Positions 51,185 through 61,038 are shown, counted from the first letter of the stretch. The stretch is 64,000 nt of DNA from Bacillota bacterium (GCA_023458375.1 JAEWZT010000005.1:1-64000); one strand, 5' to 3'. Notes: generated by a model from the letters alone, not told the origin. Program-made: numbers and translations.

Positions 51185-53869
51185 TTAATGAAATACGGTG
51201 ATATTATTTTCGCCCTTATATACGTTAGAACAGTCAAGCAAGGGCAGCATAATAAGATTATTTAGTTTCATGCAGGGGTTACCCTTTTGAAAGTTTAAAA
51301 AATAAGTTTTTTTGCAAAAGTTTAATTTAAGCGGCAAGGGTTGGTAACCGTCCTGCGGCTTGACATAAAGCAAAGGCGCAAAAAGGCGGATTCCGTAAAG
51401 GCGTTCAAAAAGGGCGATATAGACGTAGCAAATCGGCACATTGGGAAACTCTTGCGACAAGGAAAAAAGGTATTGCTCGCTGTTTTCGCTTAGTTTTAAC
51501 GCGCCGACAAGCTCCGCCATGCGTTTTTCCTTTGCATTTAAACTTTTAGTTAAGTCTTGTGCGGCAAGCAATAAGGGACTGTTACGCGGCGTAAGTTCGG
51601 CGGCTTTTACCAAAAGTAGCAAAGCCAAAACCTTATTGTTTTCCTCGGGGGGCGAAAAGAGCAGATTATCTAAAAAGCCTCTTACCTCTTCTTTTGAATA
51701 AAGGCTTTTGTCGCCGCTTAGCAAAGTATAGTTTAAAAGCGCAAGCGCAAAGGCGTAGCCGTCGCGGGCGGTCTGTTCGTTGGCCGAGCAGTCATAATAG
51801 GGGAAAGATATAAACCCGTTGTCTTTTAAAAGCAAAAGGTATTCTTTCAAAAAATCCAAACTAGCGTAGGCGCACGCCGAAAGGCTAAGCGCAGATAAAG
51901 GGGTTAGCCCGTTGGAATAGAGGTAAACATATTTTTTTGCTTCCTTATACAGGTTTTGCGCATAAGGATTTTGACTAAAAATTGCACAGTAGCTTATTTG
52001 TTTTACGGCTGGTGATATTTCAAGGCAAAATTGTTGCGGGGCGTCGCAGGTAAATGCCAAGAAGTCTGAGCGGCTTAAAGTATTGTCGGGATAAAGCGCC
52101 GCGTTTTCGCCGTCGTAGTTGCTTTTTGAAGATGTATAGCTTTGCGCCTGCCCGAAAAACTTAATGTCGCAAGCATGAGAAGTAAAACTTCCTTGTTTAT
52201 AATCAAAGGCAATTTGCTTTTTGAAACTAAAAGTAAAAAGAAAAGAAGTTTGGCAGGGCTTTAATTTTTTTAGACTTATATCGTAATGCTTGGTTTCACA
52301 GTGCGAAAGAGCAACGCGCGCTTGAATAAAGTCGTTTATAAAAACGAATTCGCCCCCGTTTTTTGTTTTTGTATAGTTTTCACCCGTAAGCCTTATGGCT
52401 TTGCCGTTAAATATTAAGTAAATCTGCTCTCCCTGCGGCTTTGTCAAATAACCTCCGCTTAGCGTTGCGGCGTTACCCCTTTCGTCAAGCAGAAAGTTTT
52501 GGTTTTTACCCAATACGCTTACTTTATTATAGTTCATCAGTGGCAAAGCCTGTCCGTTAAGCAAGTATGGGGACAAACATTTTTTCGGCAAAGGCGCAAG
52601 CGGCTGCACATAAGGATTTTGCGTAAAAAGAAAAGGGCATTTAAAAAAATCAATGTTTTGGATTTTTTCGACGCCGCGCGTTATTTCCTCTAAACTTTTC
52701 GCAAAAGTCAAGGCGGTTTTAAGCGTTAATTTTTCTTCCCTTTTGATTTTAAAGGCAAACTCTTGGGCATAGCGCGCGCTCGCGCCGTTACAGTATAGCG
52801 CGCTTTGACTTTTACAGGGCAAAGAAGCGCACATATAAAAGCCGCTTTCTCCTTCGCCCCACCTCACTCCTTTTTTGCCGTTTACCGTTACTTCCTCGGC
52901 ATTAAAACCCCCTTTGACAAAGGGAAGGGCGCTTAATTTAAAGGTGAGGTTTCTGTTTGTTTTGTAAAGGTTTTCAATTGTAAAAAGCCTTATCTCGCTG
53001 TTATCTTTGTAAAAGACCTTGCAGGTTACTTTTAGACCCTTGGTTTCGCGGTAAAATATGAATAAGTCTTTTGAAAACTTATGAAAATCAAAACCGCTCA
53101 AAATTAAGTTTTTGTTTTCGCTTAAAATGTAATTGACCGCGCCCTCTTCCCTAAAACCGTTCTCTTGATAAAATAAGGGGTCGCTTGCGTAATTAATTTT
53201 ACTTTTTCCGTCGCAGTATAGTTCTGCGCTAAGCTTTTCGGCGTTGTAAAAAGCTTTTTCCTCCACGCAGCTTTTTTCAACGCTGTTTAGGTCGTTTTGA
53301 TAGTCAAAAAGCAACGCGCTTAATTCCTCAACTTTCTTTGAGCTTTCTCCGCCCCTGCCCGCTTCATGCAAAAGGGCGCAAAAAACCTTACATTTAGCTA
53401 TTTCGAAAGCGTCGTCAAAAGCATCTTTTTCTTTTTGCTCAAACTCAAAATTGTCAAAGCAGTAGTCTTTTATTTCTGCGTATTCGCAGCCTCCGCTTAA
53501 AAAAATCCTTGATTTTACAATTTCTTGGGCAAGCGCGTCAATGCGTATTACGCCTTTGTAAGAGGGAAAATCCTTGCCGTTTAGACTTTTTTCCGCTTTG
53601 TCGAAATTTTCTTTTACGATTTCTGTTTTACTCAATAAATACCTCTCAACCGGGGCGTCATTGTAATTTACGGCGCTGTTAATTTTCATTTTTAGTAAAG
53701 TCAAATCGTATTTGCTTGTTTTGCAGCAATGACTGAAAGAATCAAAAAGGCCTTTTATTCTTTCCTTTAAGGCAAAAAAAGAACAGCCCTCATTTTTAAT
53801 GAGGTAAGAGTAATCTTGTTTTGTAAAAGACCATTTTAAACTGTCGGCAAAAGCTTTGGTGGCGTTCAT
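51185..53869 (-). CDS. Large protein of uncertain function, distantly GH94/GT36-like
   Basis: 894 residues from ATG 53869, without signal peptide or membrane helix. The N-terminal 200 residues are helical and charged. The middle (about 270-620) is rich in beta strands with phrases such as GLKVTCKVFYKDNSEIRLFTIENLY that recall the beta-sandwich of glycoside phosphorylases (GH94, formerly GT36) and cyclic beta-1,2-glucan synthase. The C-terminal third (about 660-830) looks like an alpha-helical toroid. I cannot find the phosphorylase catalytic Asp motif, so activity is doubtful. The start lacks a ribosome binding site. The assignment is weak; it could be a lineage-specific carbohydrate-related protein. 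Confidence 0.45.
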   Translation of the reverse strand: MNATKAFADSLKWSFTKQDYSYLIKNEGCSFFALKERIKGLFDSFSHCCKTSKYDLTLLKMKINSAVNYNDAPVERYLLSKTEIVKENFDKAEKSLNGKDFPSYKGVIRIDALAQEIVKSRIFLSGGCEYAEIKDYCFDNFEFEQKEKDAFDDAFEIAKCKVFCALLHEAGRGGESSKKVEELSALLFDYQNDLNSVEKSCVEEKAFYNAEKLSAELYCDGKSKINYASDPLFYQENGFREEGAVNYILSENKNLILSGFDFHKFSKDLFIFYRETKGLKVTCKVFYKDNSEIRLFTIENLYKTNRNLTFKLSALPFVKGGFNAEEVTVNGKKGVRWGEGESGFYMCASLPCKSQSALYCNGASARYAQEFAFKIKREEKLTLKTALTFAKSLEEITRGVEKIQNIDFFKCPFLFTQNPYVQPLAPLPKKCLSPYLLNGQALPLMNYNKVSVLGKNQNFLLDERGNAATLSGGYLTKPQGEQIYLIFNGKAIRLTGENYTKTKNGGEFVFINDFIQARVALSHCETKHYDISLKKLKPCQTSFLFTFSFKKQIAFDYKQGSFTSHACDIKFFGQAQSYTSSKSNYDGENAALYPDNTLSRSDFLAFTCDAPQQFCLEISPAVKQISYCAIFSQNPYAQNLYKEAKKYVYLYSNGLTPLSALSLSACAYASLDFLKEYLLLLKDNGFISFPYYDCSANEQTARDGYAFALALLNYTLLSGDKSLYSKEEVRGFLDNLLFSPPEENNKVLALLLLVKAAELTPRNSPLLLAAQDLTKSLNAKEKRMAELVGALKLSENSEQYLFSLSQEFPNVPICYVYIALFERLYGIRLFAPLLYVKPQDGYQPLPLKLNFCKKTYFLNFQKGNPCMKLNNLIMLPLLDCSNVYKGENNITVFH

Positions 53870-54322
53870 AGCAATTATTATTGACAATAGAAAAGGAGCG
53901 TAAACCGCTTAGCCGCTTCAAAGAGTATAAGCCAAAAAGATAATAGGCTCATTTTCCTTGCTTAAAACTTATCTTTTTAGCGCGGTTTTTAATCTTTATA
54001 GTCTTGCGGAAATATTTAAAATAAACAAAGTTCCTTATTAAAATATGTATGGCGGGCTTATTTAGGTTTTCCGTTGATTTCTATAATAAGCTTAATAGAG
54101 ATAACGAAAAAGTGCCGGTCTTGGAATACTCTATTTAGCAAGTTTACAAAGAGTTTTTTAACAAAAAGTTTAACGGGCTTAAATAGGGGAGTTCTAATAA
54201 AACTTTGCTTTAACGCGAAGGGGCAAGTCGGGAGTTCATTTTAATTCCGTTGGTTTAACGGGCGTAAGGGAAGGGTAAAACTATTGCCAAAGAGCTTTTT
54301 AATATGTTATTATATAATCAAC
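53870..54322. other. Divergent intergenic region, 453 bp
   Basis: AT-rich, with the rarA promoter at its right end. The motif TTTAACGGGC-TAA appears twice (near 54169 and 54255), without evident function. Confidence 0.4.
54284..54313 (+). promoter_or_regulatory. Promoter of rarA, near-leaderless mRNA predicted
   Basis: TTGCCA (54284-54289), 18-bp spacer, TATTAT (54308-54313) with TG extension at 54305-54306. Transcription would start about 54319-54321, just before ATG 54323. No Shine-Dalgarno. Confidence 0.6.
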
Positions 54323-55591
54323 ATGGAACTGCTTTTTGATAAAAGTAAAATGGCGCCCCTTGCCGACAGAATGAGGGCGGAGGTGCTCAGTGAATTTATC
54401 GGACAAGAGCATATTTTAAAGCAAGGCTCTTTGCTTTGGCGCGCAATAATAGGCAACGGAGTAGGCAGCTGCATCTTTTGGGGACCCCCCGGCGTAGGTA
54501 AGACGACTTTGGCAAACGTTATGGCAAACAGCACCGACAGCCATTTTGAAAAGCTTAACGCCGTTTTAAGCGGCGTAAAAGACGCGAAAGAAATCATTGA
54601 GCAAGCCGTTAAACGTTTTGAAGTCAGCGGGAAAAGGACATATCTGCTGCTTGACGAGTGCCACCGCTGGAACAAGGCTCAAAGCGACTGCGTTCTTCAA
54701 GCCATAGAACGGGGTTACATTATTTTCGTGGGCAGCACCACCGAAAATCCTTATGTCGCAATGACGCCCGCTATCGTTTCACGTTGCAGAGTGTTTGAGT
54801 TTAAAAGCCTGTCGGAAAGCGACATAAAAAAGGGCTTAAACAGGGCTTTGACCTCTAAAAAGGGCTTGGGTTCCTTTAATTTGACTGCAAGCGAAGAAGC
54901 CGTTGATTTGATTACTTCCGCTTCAAGCGGCGACCTTAGAACGGCTTACAATTATTTGGAATTGGCGGCGCTTACCGCCCCTCCCAACGAAAAAGGCATA
55001 ATAGAAATTGACGCTAAAACAGCGCTTGAAGTATGCGGCAAAAAGGCTTTGTCCGTTGATAAAAATACCTACTACGACATGATTAGCGCATTTATAAAAA
55101 GCATGCGCGGAAGCGACGCAGACGCCGCCCTTTTTTGGTTTTACCGCCTGCTGCTTGCGGGCACAGACCCCTTGCTATTGGCGCGACGCATAGTCATACA
55201 CGCATCGGAAGACGTAGGCATAGCGGACAGCAACGCTTTGGTTGTCGCCACAGCCGCCTTGACGGCTTACCAAAATTTAGGACTTCCCGAAGGCAGAATC
55301 CCTTTGACGCAGGCGATAATTTATATATGCAACGCGCCTAAGTCGAACAGCGTAGTTGATGCTATCGGACGCGTAATCCCCGACGTTGAAAACTATCCCA
55401 AAGCGGAAGTTCCCGACCACCTGTGCGACGCAAACCACCCCAAAAGCTCTTTTCACCGCCCCGGCAAGGGGTATAAGTATCCCCACAGCTTTGGCGGCTA
55501 CGTTGAGCAGCAATATTTACCAGACGAGTTAATTGGAAAACGATATTATTTCCCCGTAGGACGCGGGCAAGACAAAAAAGGAGACAAATAA
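54323..55591 (+). CDS. rarA: Replication-associated recombination protein A (RarA/MgsA)
   Basis: AAA+ clamp-loader-like ATPase acting at stalled forks, 422 residues. PLADRMRAEVLSEFIGQEHIL at the N-terminus, Walker A GPPGVGKTT (about 53-61), Walker B LLLDECHRW (usually DEIHRF), the sensor GSTTENPY, and the C-terminal tetramerisation domain with RRIVIHASEDVGIADSNAL and YPHSFGGYVEQQYLPD. The frame extends to 54284, but ATG 54323 is the family-typical start and lies just after the promoter. Stop is immediately followed by the ABC ATPase gene. Confidence 0.95.
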   Translation: MELLFDKSKMAPLADRMRAEVLSEFIGQEHILKQGSLLWRAIIGNGVGSCIFWGPPGVGKTTLANVMANSTDSHFEKLNAVLSGVKDAKEIIEQAVKRFEVSGKRTYLLLDECHRWNKAQSDCVLQAIERGYIIFVGSTTENPYVAMTPAIVSRCRVFEFKSLSESDIKKGLNRALTSKKGLGSFNLTASEEAVDLITSASSGDLRTAYNYLELAALTAPPNEKGIIEIDAKTALEVCGKKALSVDKNTYYDMISAFIKSMRGSDADAALFWFYRLLLAGTDPLLLARRIVIHASEDVGIADSNALVVATAALTAYQNLGLPEGRIPLTQAIIYICNAPKSNSVVDAIGRVIPDVENYPKAEVPDHLCDANHPKSSFHRPGKGYKYPHSFGGYVEQQYLPDELIGKRYYFPVGRGQDKKGDK

Positions 55592-56338
55592 ATGCTTAAA
55601 ATTCAAAATGTGAGCAAGACTTATTCGTCAAGCGCAAACAAAGCCGTTGACAACCTTGTTTTAGAGGTTAAACCGGGGGAAATATTCGGGTTTTTAGGGC
55701 CTAACGGCGCGGGGAAATCCACTACCATTAAAATGATTGCAGGTATTTTGACGGTGGACGGGGGAAGAATTTTGGTTGACGGTCTAGACGTAGTCAAAGA
55801 GCCGATGAAAGCCAAACTTAACATAGGCTATGTTTCCGATAGTCACGAAACTTTTGACAGGCTGACAGGTATTGAATATCTCAATTTTATGAGCGAAATG
55901 TATGAGGTGGAAAGCAAAACCGCCCGTGAGAGAATAAACCGCCTTGTAAGCACCTTTCAGCTTACCGACGCAATGACAAGCCCCATAAAAAGTTATTCGC
56001 ACGGCATGAAGCAAAAAATTGTCGTAATAGGCGCGCTTTTGCACAAGCCGAAACTATGGATATTAGACGAACCCCTAACGGGTCTTGACCCCGCCGCGGC
56101 ATATCAGTTGAAGCTTTTAATGCACGAACATGTCAAAGAGGGCAATACGGTATTCTTTTCCTCTCATGTCATTGAAGTGGTTGAAAAGCTTTGCCACAGA
56201 ATTGCAATCATAAACAAGGGCAAGTTGGTTACGGTAGGCACGCTTGAAGAAGTCAAAAAGGACAAAAACATTTCGCTTGAACAACTCTTTTTGCAAGTTA
56301 CCGACAGCGACAATGCCGCAAAAATATACGGTGAGTAA
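55592..56338 (+). CDS. ABC transporter ATP-binding protein
   Basis: 248-residue ABC ATPase. Walker A GPNGAGKST (36-44), signature SHGMKQK (about 135), Walker B LWILDEPLTGLDP, and the H-loop in FFSSHV. It starts directly after rarA and ends directly before a permease of about 14 membrane segments, so the two form an exporter. The short C-terminal tail (EQLFLQVTDSDN) resembles ABC-2 type exporters. Substrate unknown. Confidence 0.92.
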   Translation: MLKIQNVSKTYSSSANKAVDNLVLEVKPGEIFGFLGPNGAGKSTTIKMIAGILTVDGGRILVDGLDVVKEPMKAKLNIGYVSDSHETFDRLTGIEYLNFMSEMYEVESKTARERINRLVSTFQLTDAMTSPIKSYSHGMKQKIVVIGALLHKPKLWILDEPLTGLDPAAAYQLKLLMHEHVKEGNTVFFSSHVIEVVEKLCHRIAIINKGKLVTVGTLEEVKKDKNISLEQLFLQVTDSDNAAKIYGE

Positions 56339-58018
56339 ATGAGTAAAGTTTTTTTATTGATTAAAACCTATTTAAGGCAGCAATACCGTTTAGCCGACTC
56401 TTCAAAAAAAGGCAAGACGATATTGGTAATAGTCATACTTGCCTTATGCATGACGCCAATGGTGGTAATGCTTTTTATTTCCTTTATGGGTTCGGGCGCC
56501 ATGGCAAGGCAAAATAACGTCGTTACCGAAATGCTTACCTTTTTAATACTTACCACCCAAATGCTGGTGCTTATTTTGGGCATCGCGCATTTGCTTAACG
56601 TTATTTACCTAAGCAAGGACACCGAAAGGCTTTTGGCGCTGCCCGTTAAACCCAATACCATATTTATAAGCAAACTTACCTACGTTTATTTGCAAGAAGC
56701 GGTGTCAAATTTAGGCATTTCGTTAATTGTGCTGCTTCCTTTCGGAATAGGCGCGGGCGTTGCCTGGTGGTATTACCCCCAAATGCTTTTGGTGGCGCTA
56801 ATTGCGCCCATGCTCCCCTTGCTTTTGGCAAGCATAATTTCCATTCCCTTAATGTGGCTGGTAAGCTTTTTCAAAAACAAGGGCTTGGTAACGACCATTG
56901 TCTATTTGCTGGTATTTGTCCTCTTTATGGGCGGCTACTATTATTTTGTTTTTAAAATAAATGTGGGCGGCGAAATAGGCGAAGACATGATTTCTGCGCT
57001 TTTTTTGAGGCTGTCGCAATATGCTAAATATATTTTCCCCGATTTTATGCTTGCAAAAAGCCTTACGGCGGCAAGTTTTGGCGAGTATGCTTTGGGCTTG
57101 TTTTCAAGCTTGGGCATAAACTTCGCTTTGGGCGCTTTAAGCATGTTCATTTCCTCCGCCGTTTACTGCAAGAGCGTTTCTAAACAGCTTGAAACTCCCA
57201 AAGACATAATAAAAATCAAAGAGGGAAAAGAATATTCCAAAAGAGGCAAAGTAAGGGCGTTGCTTTCCGTTGACTTCAAGTATATGCTGCGCGACACTAT
57301 GGCGGGTTTTTCTATGGGTATGGGCATTATAATGTCGCCCCTTTTAATTGTGCTTATGCTTTTTGGCATGTCGCAGGGCGGGGGAGAAGGTTTTGACTTG
57401 TCGCAGCTTATAGGCGAAGCGGGTCAAACGCTTATGGACATAATAGGCTTAGGCGTAGCCGTAGGTTTAATGGGCTTTATGTCCATTACGGCAAATATCG
57501 TTTCCACAAGTTCTTTTTCCCGCGAGGGTAAAAATATAAGCCTATATAAGACGCTGCCTATGGGCAGCCGCGACCTTTTAAAATCAAAAATGGTTTTTGC
57601 CTTTATTTTTATAGGTATTCAAACGGCGACCGCGGTAGTCGCCTGCGCCTTTGTGTTTAAAATGTCCTTGCTGGCTTCAATTGCCACCGCCGTCATTTTA
57701 ATGGGGGTGCTTTACGCCTCTTCCAACGTTGAAATGTATACGGACTTATCTAAACCCCGCCTAAACTGGTCAACCTTTACAGAAGCGTCAAAAAACAGCC
57801 CCGCCCAGCTTGTGGGCATGGGCGTAGGTTTTGCCGTTATGGCAGTATACGGCGGCATTGCGATAGCTATGGGAATTTGGTATGCCACCGCCCGCCAAGA
57901 TTATATAATTTATCTGTGCGCTTTGGCAATGCTCATAATTACCGCAATTTACGTTTATATAACGCACTATCTTTTAATAAAAAACTACAACAAGCTGTTT
58001 GACAGAATCGGAGAGTAA
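56339..58018 (+). CDS. ABC-2-type exporter permease
   Basis: 559 residues with two blocks of membrane helices (about 25-260 and 330-555), roughly 12-14 segments, in the pattern of a fused two-half ABC exporter permease. The linker around residues 280-320 is charged and cytoplasmic. ATG follows the ATPase stop with no gap. Which compound is exported cannot be deduced. Confidence 0.85.
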   Translation: MSKVFLLIKTYLRQQYRLADSSKKGKTILVIVILALCMTPMVVMLFISFMGSGAMARQNNVVTEMLTFLILTTQMLVLILGIAHLLNVIYLSKDTERLLALPVKPNTIFISKLTYVYLQEAVSNLGISLIVLLPFGIGAGVAWWYYPQMLLVALIAPMLPLLLASIISIPLMWLVSFFKNKGLVTTIVYLLVFVLFMGGYYYFVFKINVGGEIGEDMISALFLRLSQYAKYIFPDFMLAKSLTAASFGEYALGLFSSLGINFALGALSMFISSAVYCKSVSKQLETPKDIIKIKEGKEYSKRGKVRALLSVDFKYMLRDTMAGFSMGMGIIMSPLLIVLMLFGMSQGGGEGFDLSQLIGEAGQTLMDIIGLGVAVGLMGFMSITANIVSTSSFSREGKNISLYKTLPMGSRDLLKSKMVFAFIFIGIQTATAVVACAFVFKMSLLASIATAVILMGVLYASSNVEMYTDLSKPRLNWSTFTEASKNSPAQLVGMGVGFAVMAVYGGIAIAMGIWYATARQDYIIYLCALAMLIITAIYVYITHYLLIKNYNKLFDRIGE

Positions 58019-58024
58019 AAAGCT

Positions 58025-59239
58025 ATGGCTAACGTAATTGACATATTTAAAGAAAGAAATATTTTAAAGCAAACAGTTTACGAAGAGGAACTGCGCCAAA
58101 AGTTAAGCGGCGGAAAAATGACCTTTTATGTGGGGTTTGACCCCACCGCCGACAGCTTGCACGTAGGGCACTTTGTGCAGATGATGGTAATAAGGCACAT
58201 GCTTAACGCGGGGCACAGGGCGATTTTGCTTTTAGGGGGCGGCACCGGCATGGTAGGCGACCCCACCGACAAGACGCAAATGCGCTCTTTAATGGATACA
58301 AGCGTAATTGATTACAATATTTCCCGCTTTAAAGAGCAAATGGGAAAATACATTGACTTTAATTCCCCCAATGTCATAGTTGAGGACAACGCCAAATGGC
58401 TGCGCTCGCTAAACTATATCGATTTTTTGCGCGAAATAGGCGCTCATTTTTCCGTAAATGCCATGCTCACCGCCGATTGTTTTAAGTTAAGAATGGAAAA
58501 GGAAGAGGGGCTTAGCTTTTTGGAATTTAACTATATGATAATGCAGGCTTATGATTTTTTAATGCTCAACCGCATGTACGGCTGTGAGCTTGAAGTAGGC
58601 GGCGACGATCAATGGAGCAATATTTTGGCGGGTGTAAAGCTTATCCGCAAAAAGGAAAATAAACCTGCTTTCGCCATGACCTTTGCGCTTTTGGAAAACA
58701 GCGAGGGGACAAAAATGGGCAAAACCGTAGGCGGCGCGCTTTGGCTTGATGCAAATAAAACCCCTCCCTACGACTTTTTCCAGTATTGGCGCAATATTGA
58801 CGACAAAGACACGGAAAAGTGCTTTAATATGCTGACTTTCTTGCCCGTTGAGGAAATTAAAGAGCTTACCAAGCATAAAGACGAAAGGATGAACGCCTCA
58901 AAAGAAAAGCTTGCCTATGAGGTTACAAAGATTATTCACGGGGAAGCCGAGGCGCAAAAGTGTTTGGAACAGGCAAGGGCGGCGTTTGCGGGGCAAAAAG
59001 AACAAATGCCGACGATAGAAATTGCTCCCGTTACAAAAGTTGCCGATCTGCTTTTGGCGGTAAACCAAGCTTCAAGCAAGGGCGAGGCGAAACGACTTAT
59101 AGAAGGGGGCGGCGTAAAAATAAACGAAAAAGCAATTGAGGGTTTTGACGCCGATATTCCCCAAGACGTTTTGGACAAAGGCGAGTTTATACTGCACAAG
59201 GGCAAAAAAGTTCACCTGAGGGTAGTTTTCAAAGGGTAG
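58025..59239 (+). CDS. tyrS: Tyrosyl-tRNA synthetase
   Basis: Class I aminoacyl-tRNA synthetase, 404 residues. The HIGH motif reads HVGHF (in GFDPTADSLHVGHF), with GGGTGMVGDPTDKT, the Tyr-binding YMIMQAYDF...GGDDQWSNI, and the KMSKS-like GTKMGKT. A C-terminal S4 domain (ASSKGEAKRLIEGGGVKINEKAI) binds tRNA. It lies at the end of the rarA-ABC operon and is followed by a strong terminator. No T-box leader is visible upstream. Confidence 0.96.
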   Translation: MANVIDIFKERNILKQTVYEEELRQKLSGGKMTFYVGFDPTADSLHVGHFVQMMVIRHMLNAGHRAILLLGGGTGMVGDPTDKTQMRSLMDTSVIDYNISRFKEQMGKYIDFNSPNVIVEDNAKWLRSLNYIDFLREIGAHFSVNAMLTADCFKLRMEKEEGLSFLEFNYMIMQAYDFLMLNRMYGCELEVGGDDQWSNILAGVKLIRKKENKPAFAMTFALLENSEGTKMGKTVGGALWLDANKTPPYDFFQYWRNIDDKDTEKCFNMLTFLPVEEIKELTKHKDERMNASKEKLAYEVTKIIHGEAEAQKCLEQARAAFAGQKEQMPTIEIAPVTKVADLLLAVNQASSKGEAKRLIEGGGVKINEKAIEGFDADIPQDVLDKGEFILHKGKKVHLRVVFKG

Positions 59240-59292
59240 AATGGCAAGCGCAAGCCCTTTTAAAAGCGCGCTTGCAAAAGTAATAATTAAGG

Positions 59293-59329
59293 AAAAAGCG
59301 TTAATTATTACATTATTAACGCTTTTTTT
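59293..59329 (+). terminator. Terminator after tyrS
   Basis: AAAAAGCGTTAAT (59293-59305) and ATTAACGCTTTTT (59315-59327) form a perfect 13-bp stem with a 9-nt loop, followed by further Ts. Confidence 0.9.
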
Positions 59330-59401
59330 CTCAAAAGCTTTGAAAAAACAATAGAATTCAAAGGGACTATTACAGCTACTGGCGAATTTTAAAAACTAAG
59401 A

Positions 59402-60034
59402 TTGTCTTTTGACGATAAGGATATGAAAGGTTATACTACGATAGCAAAAGATACAGTGCAAAGCCAAACGGTTATAAACAAGTCGCGTTTTATTTGCCAC
59501 GTCAAGGGCGTAAGCACGACGGAAGAAGCCATTGACTTTATTGCCGAAATATCTAAAAAGCATTATGACGCGACTCATAACTGCTACGCTTTCGTGTTGC
59601 CTGACTACGCAAAGTTTTCCGACGACGGAGAGCCGCAGGGCACCGCGGGAATACCCATTTTAGAGTGCATAAAAAAACAAAGGCTTTTTGGCGTAGCCGC
59701 CGTAGTTACACGCTATTTCGGCGGAATTAAGTTAGGCGCGGGAGGGCTGACGCGGGCTTATTCTTCCTCAACGGCGGCAACTCTCGCCCTGTGCAAAAAA
59801 ATTGAGTTGGCGCCAAGCGTAAAGCTCACCTTTGAGTTAAGCTACGACGGATATAAGGGGCTTTTGCAAAAACTTTCAGACAAATACAAAACGCAAATAG
59901 ATTACGACGAAATTATTTCGGTAGCCGTAACGGTAAAACAGGTAAATGCAGAGGAAGCGGAAGAGTTTATCCGTTCCTATACTTCGGGAAAAATCATTCC
60001 CCGCCAAAGCCAACCTTTTTTGGAGGAAATATAA
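59402..60034 (+). CDS. YigZ/IMPACT-family protein
   Basis: 210 residues from a TTG at 59402 or 203 from ATG at 59423. Family landmarks: NKSRFICHVKGVST, ATHNCYAFVLP, SDDGEPQGTAGIPILE (the hallmark), VTRYFGGIKLGAGGLTRAYSS, and a C-terminal DUF1949 domain. IMPACT relatives influence translation or stress kinases in eukaryotes; the bacterial role is unknown. The ribosome binding site is poor for both starts. It is followed after 2 nt by recX. Confidence 0.9.
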   Translation: MSFDDKDMKGYTTIAKDTVQSQTVINKSRFICHVKGVSTTEEAIDFIAEISKKHYDATHNCYAFVLPDYAKFSDDGEPQGTAGIPILECIKKQRLFGVAAVVTRYFGGIKLGAGGLTRAYSSSTAATLALCKKIELAPSVKLTFELSYDGYKGLLQKLSDKYKTQIDYDEIISVAVTVKQVNAEEAEEFIRSYTSGKIIPRQSQPFLEEI

Positions 60035-60036
60035 AA

Positions 60037-60648
60037 ATGACAGTAACACGCCTTGCCGCCTCCAAGAAAAAAGGAATGGTGGATTTATATATTGACGATA
60101 TCCTTGCCGCCACACTTACCGAGCTTTCGGTGCTGTCCGCATCCTTACATAAAGGGCGGGAAATAAGCCAAAAAGAGCTTGACGACGTAATTTTTTCCAG
60201 CGACTGCCAAATCGCCTTTTCGCGTTCTGTCAATTATCTTGCAAGAGGGTTAAAAACACAAAAGCAAATGGGCGATTATTTAAAACTTAAAGGTTACGGC
60301 GCGGAAATCGTCAAAAAAACTCTGTTAAAGCTTGCCCATTACGGCTATGTTGACGACGCCATGTTCGTGGCTACTTACAGCCAGTATCATTCTTCCAACC
60401 GCGGACCCTTGCGCATTCGGCAAGAACTTCTTGCCAAAGGCGTAAAAAAAGAGGTCATAGAAAGCAACGTTTTTTGCGACGACGAAAGGTCGGGCGAGGC
60501 TTGTTTGGCAAGTGCGCTAAAATATATGCGCTCAAAAGAAGTCAATCCCAAAACCCTTCTTTCGCTTAAAAGGCATCTGCTTTACAAAGGCTACACCTAT
60601 GAACAAATAAATACCGCGGTAGCCAAATTATACAAAGAGGAAGAATAA
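60037..60648 (+). CDS. recX: Regulatory protein RecX
   Basis: 203 residues of three-helix RecX repeats (LARGLKTQKQMGDYLKLKGYG; YVDDAMFVATYSQYHSSNRGPLRIRQELLAKGV; LKRHLLYKGYTYEQI). RecX limits RecA filament extension. It is not next to recA here. Coupled to YigZ upstream and acpS downstream. Confidence 0.9.
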   Translation: MTVTRLAASKKKGMVDLYIDDILAATLTELSVLSASLHKGREISQKELDDVIFSSDCQIAFSRSVNYLARGLKTQKQMGDYLKLKGYGAEIVKKTLLKLAHYGYVDDAMFVATYSQYHSSNRGPLRIRQELLAKGVKKEVIESNVFCDDERSGEACLASALKYMRSKEVNPKTLLSLKRHLLYKGYTYEQINTAVAKLYKEEE

Positions 60649-61029
60649 ATGATAGGAATAGATATTATAGAGATTTCCCGCATAGAAAACCTGATGGGAG
60701 AAAAGTTTTACGACAAAGTTTTTACACAAGAGGAGATAAGCTACATTTCCTTTAAAAACTACGCGCCCCAAACTGTGGCGGGGCTGTTTTGCGCCAAAGA
60801 AGCGGTTTTAAAGGCGTTAGGCTGCGGCATCGGCAACGGCGTAGGGCTTAAACAGGTAGAAATAGCCCACGATTCTTTCGGAAAACCCTTGGTAAATTTA
60901 CAAGGCAAAGCGCAAGAGCTTGCTCAAAAAATGGGGGGCTTAGTGCATGTTTCAATTTCTCACTCTTCTCAAACGGCGGTAGCAATCGCCCAAATTCAAC
61001 TAAATAAAGAAAGAGCTTTTAAGCTTTAA
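60649..61029 (+). CDS. acpS: Holo-[acyl-carrier-protein] synthase
   Basis: Transfers 4'-phosphopantetheine to acyl carrier protein, 126 residues. Motifs GIDIIEISRI (Asp at residue 4) and CAKEAVLKALGCGIGNGV (Glu and Lys) with HVSISHS are present. It starts immediately after the recX stop codon. Confidence 0.94.
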   Translation: MIGIDIIEISRIENLMGEKFYDKVFTQEEISYISFKNYAPQTVAGLFCAKEAVLKALGCGIGNGVGLKQVEIAHDSFGKPLVNLQGKAQELAQKMGGLVHVSISHSSQTAVAIAQIQLNKERAFKL

Positions 61030-61038
61030 GAGGCGGAC

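Noticed and set aside
57900..58024. T-box riboswitch before tyrS
   Set aside because: tyrS begins 6 nt after the permease gene, leaving no room for a leader, and no T-box sequence is visible.
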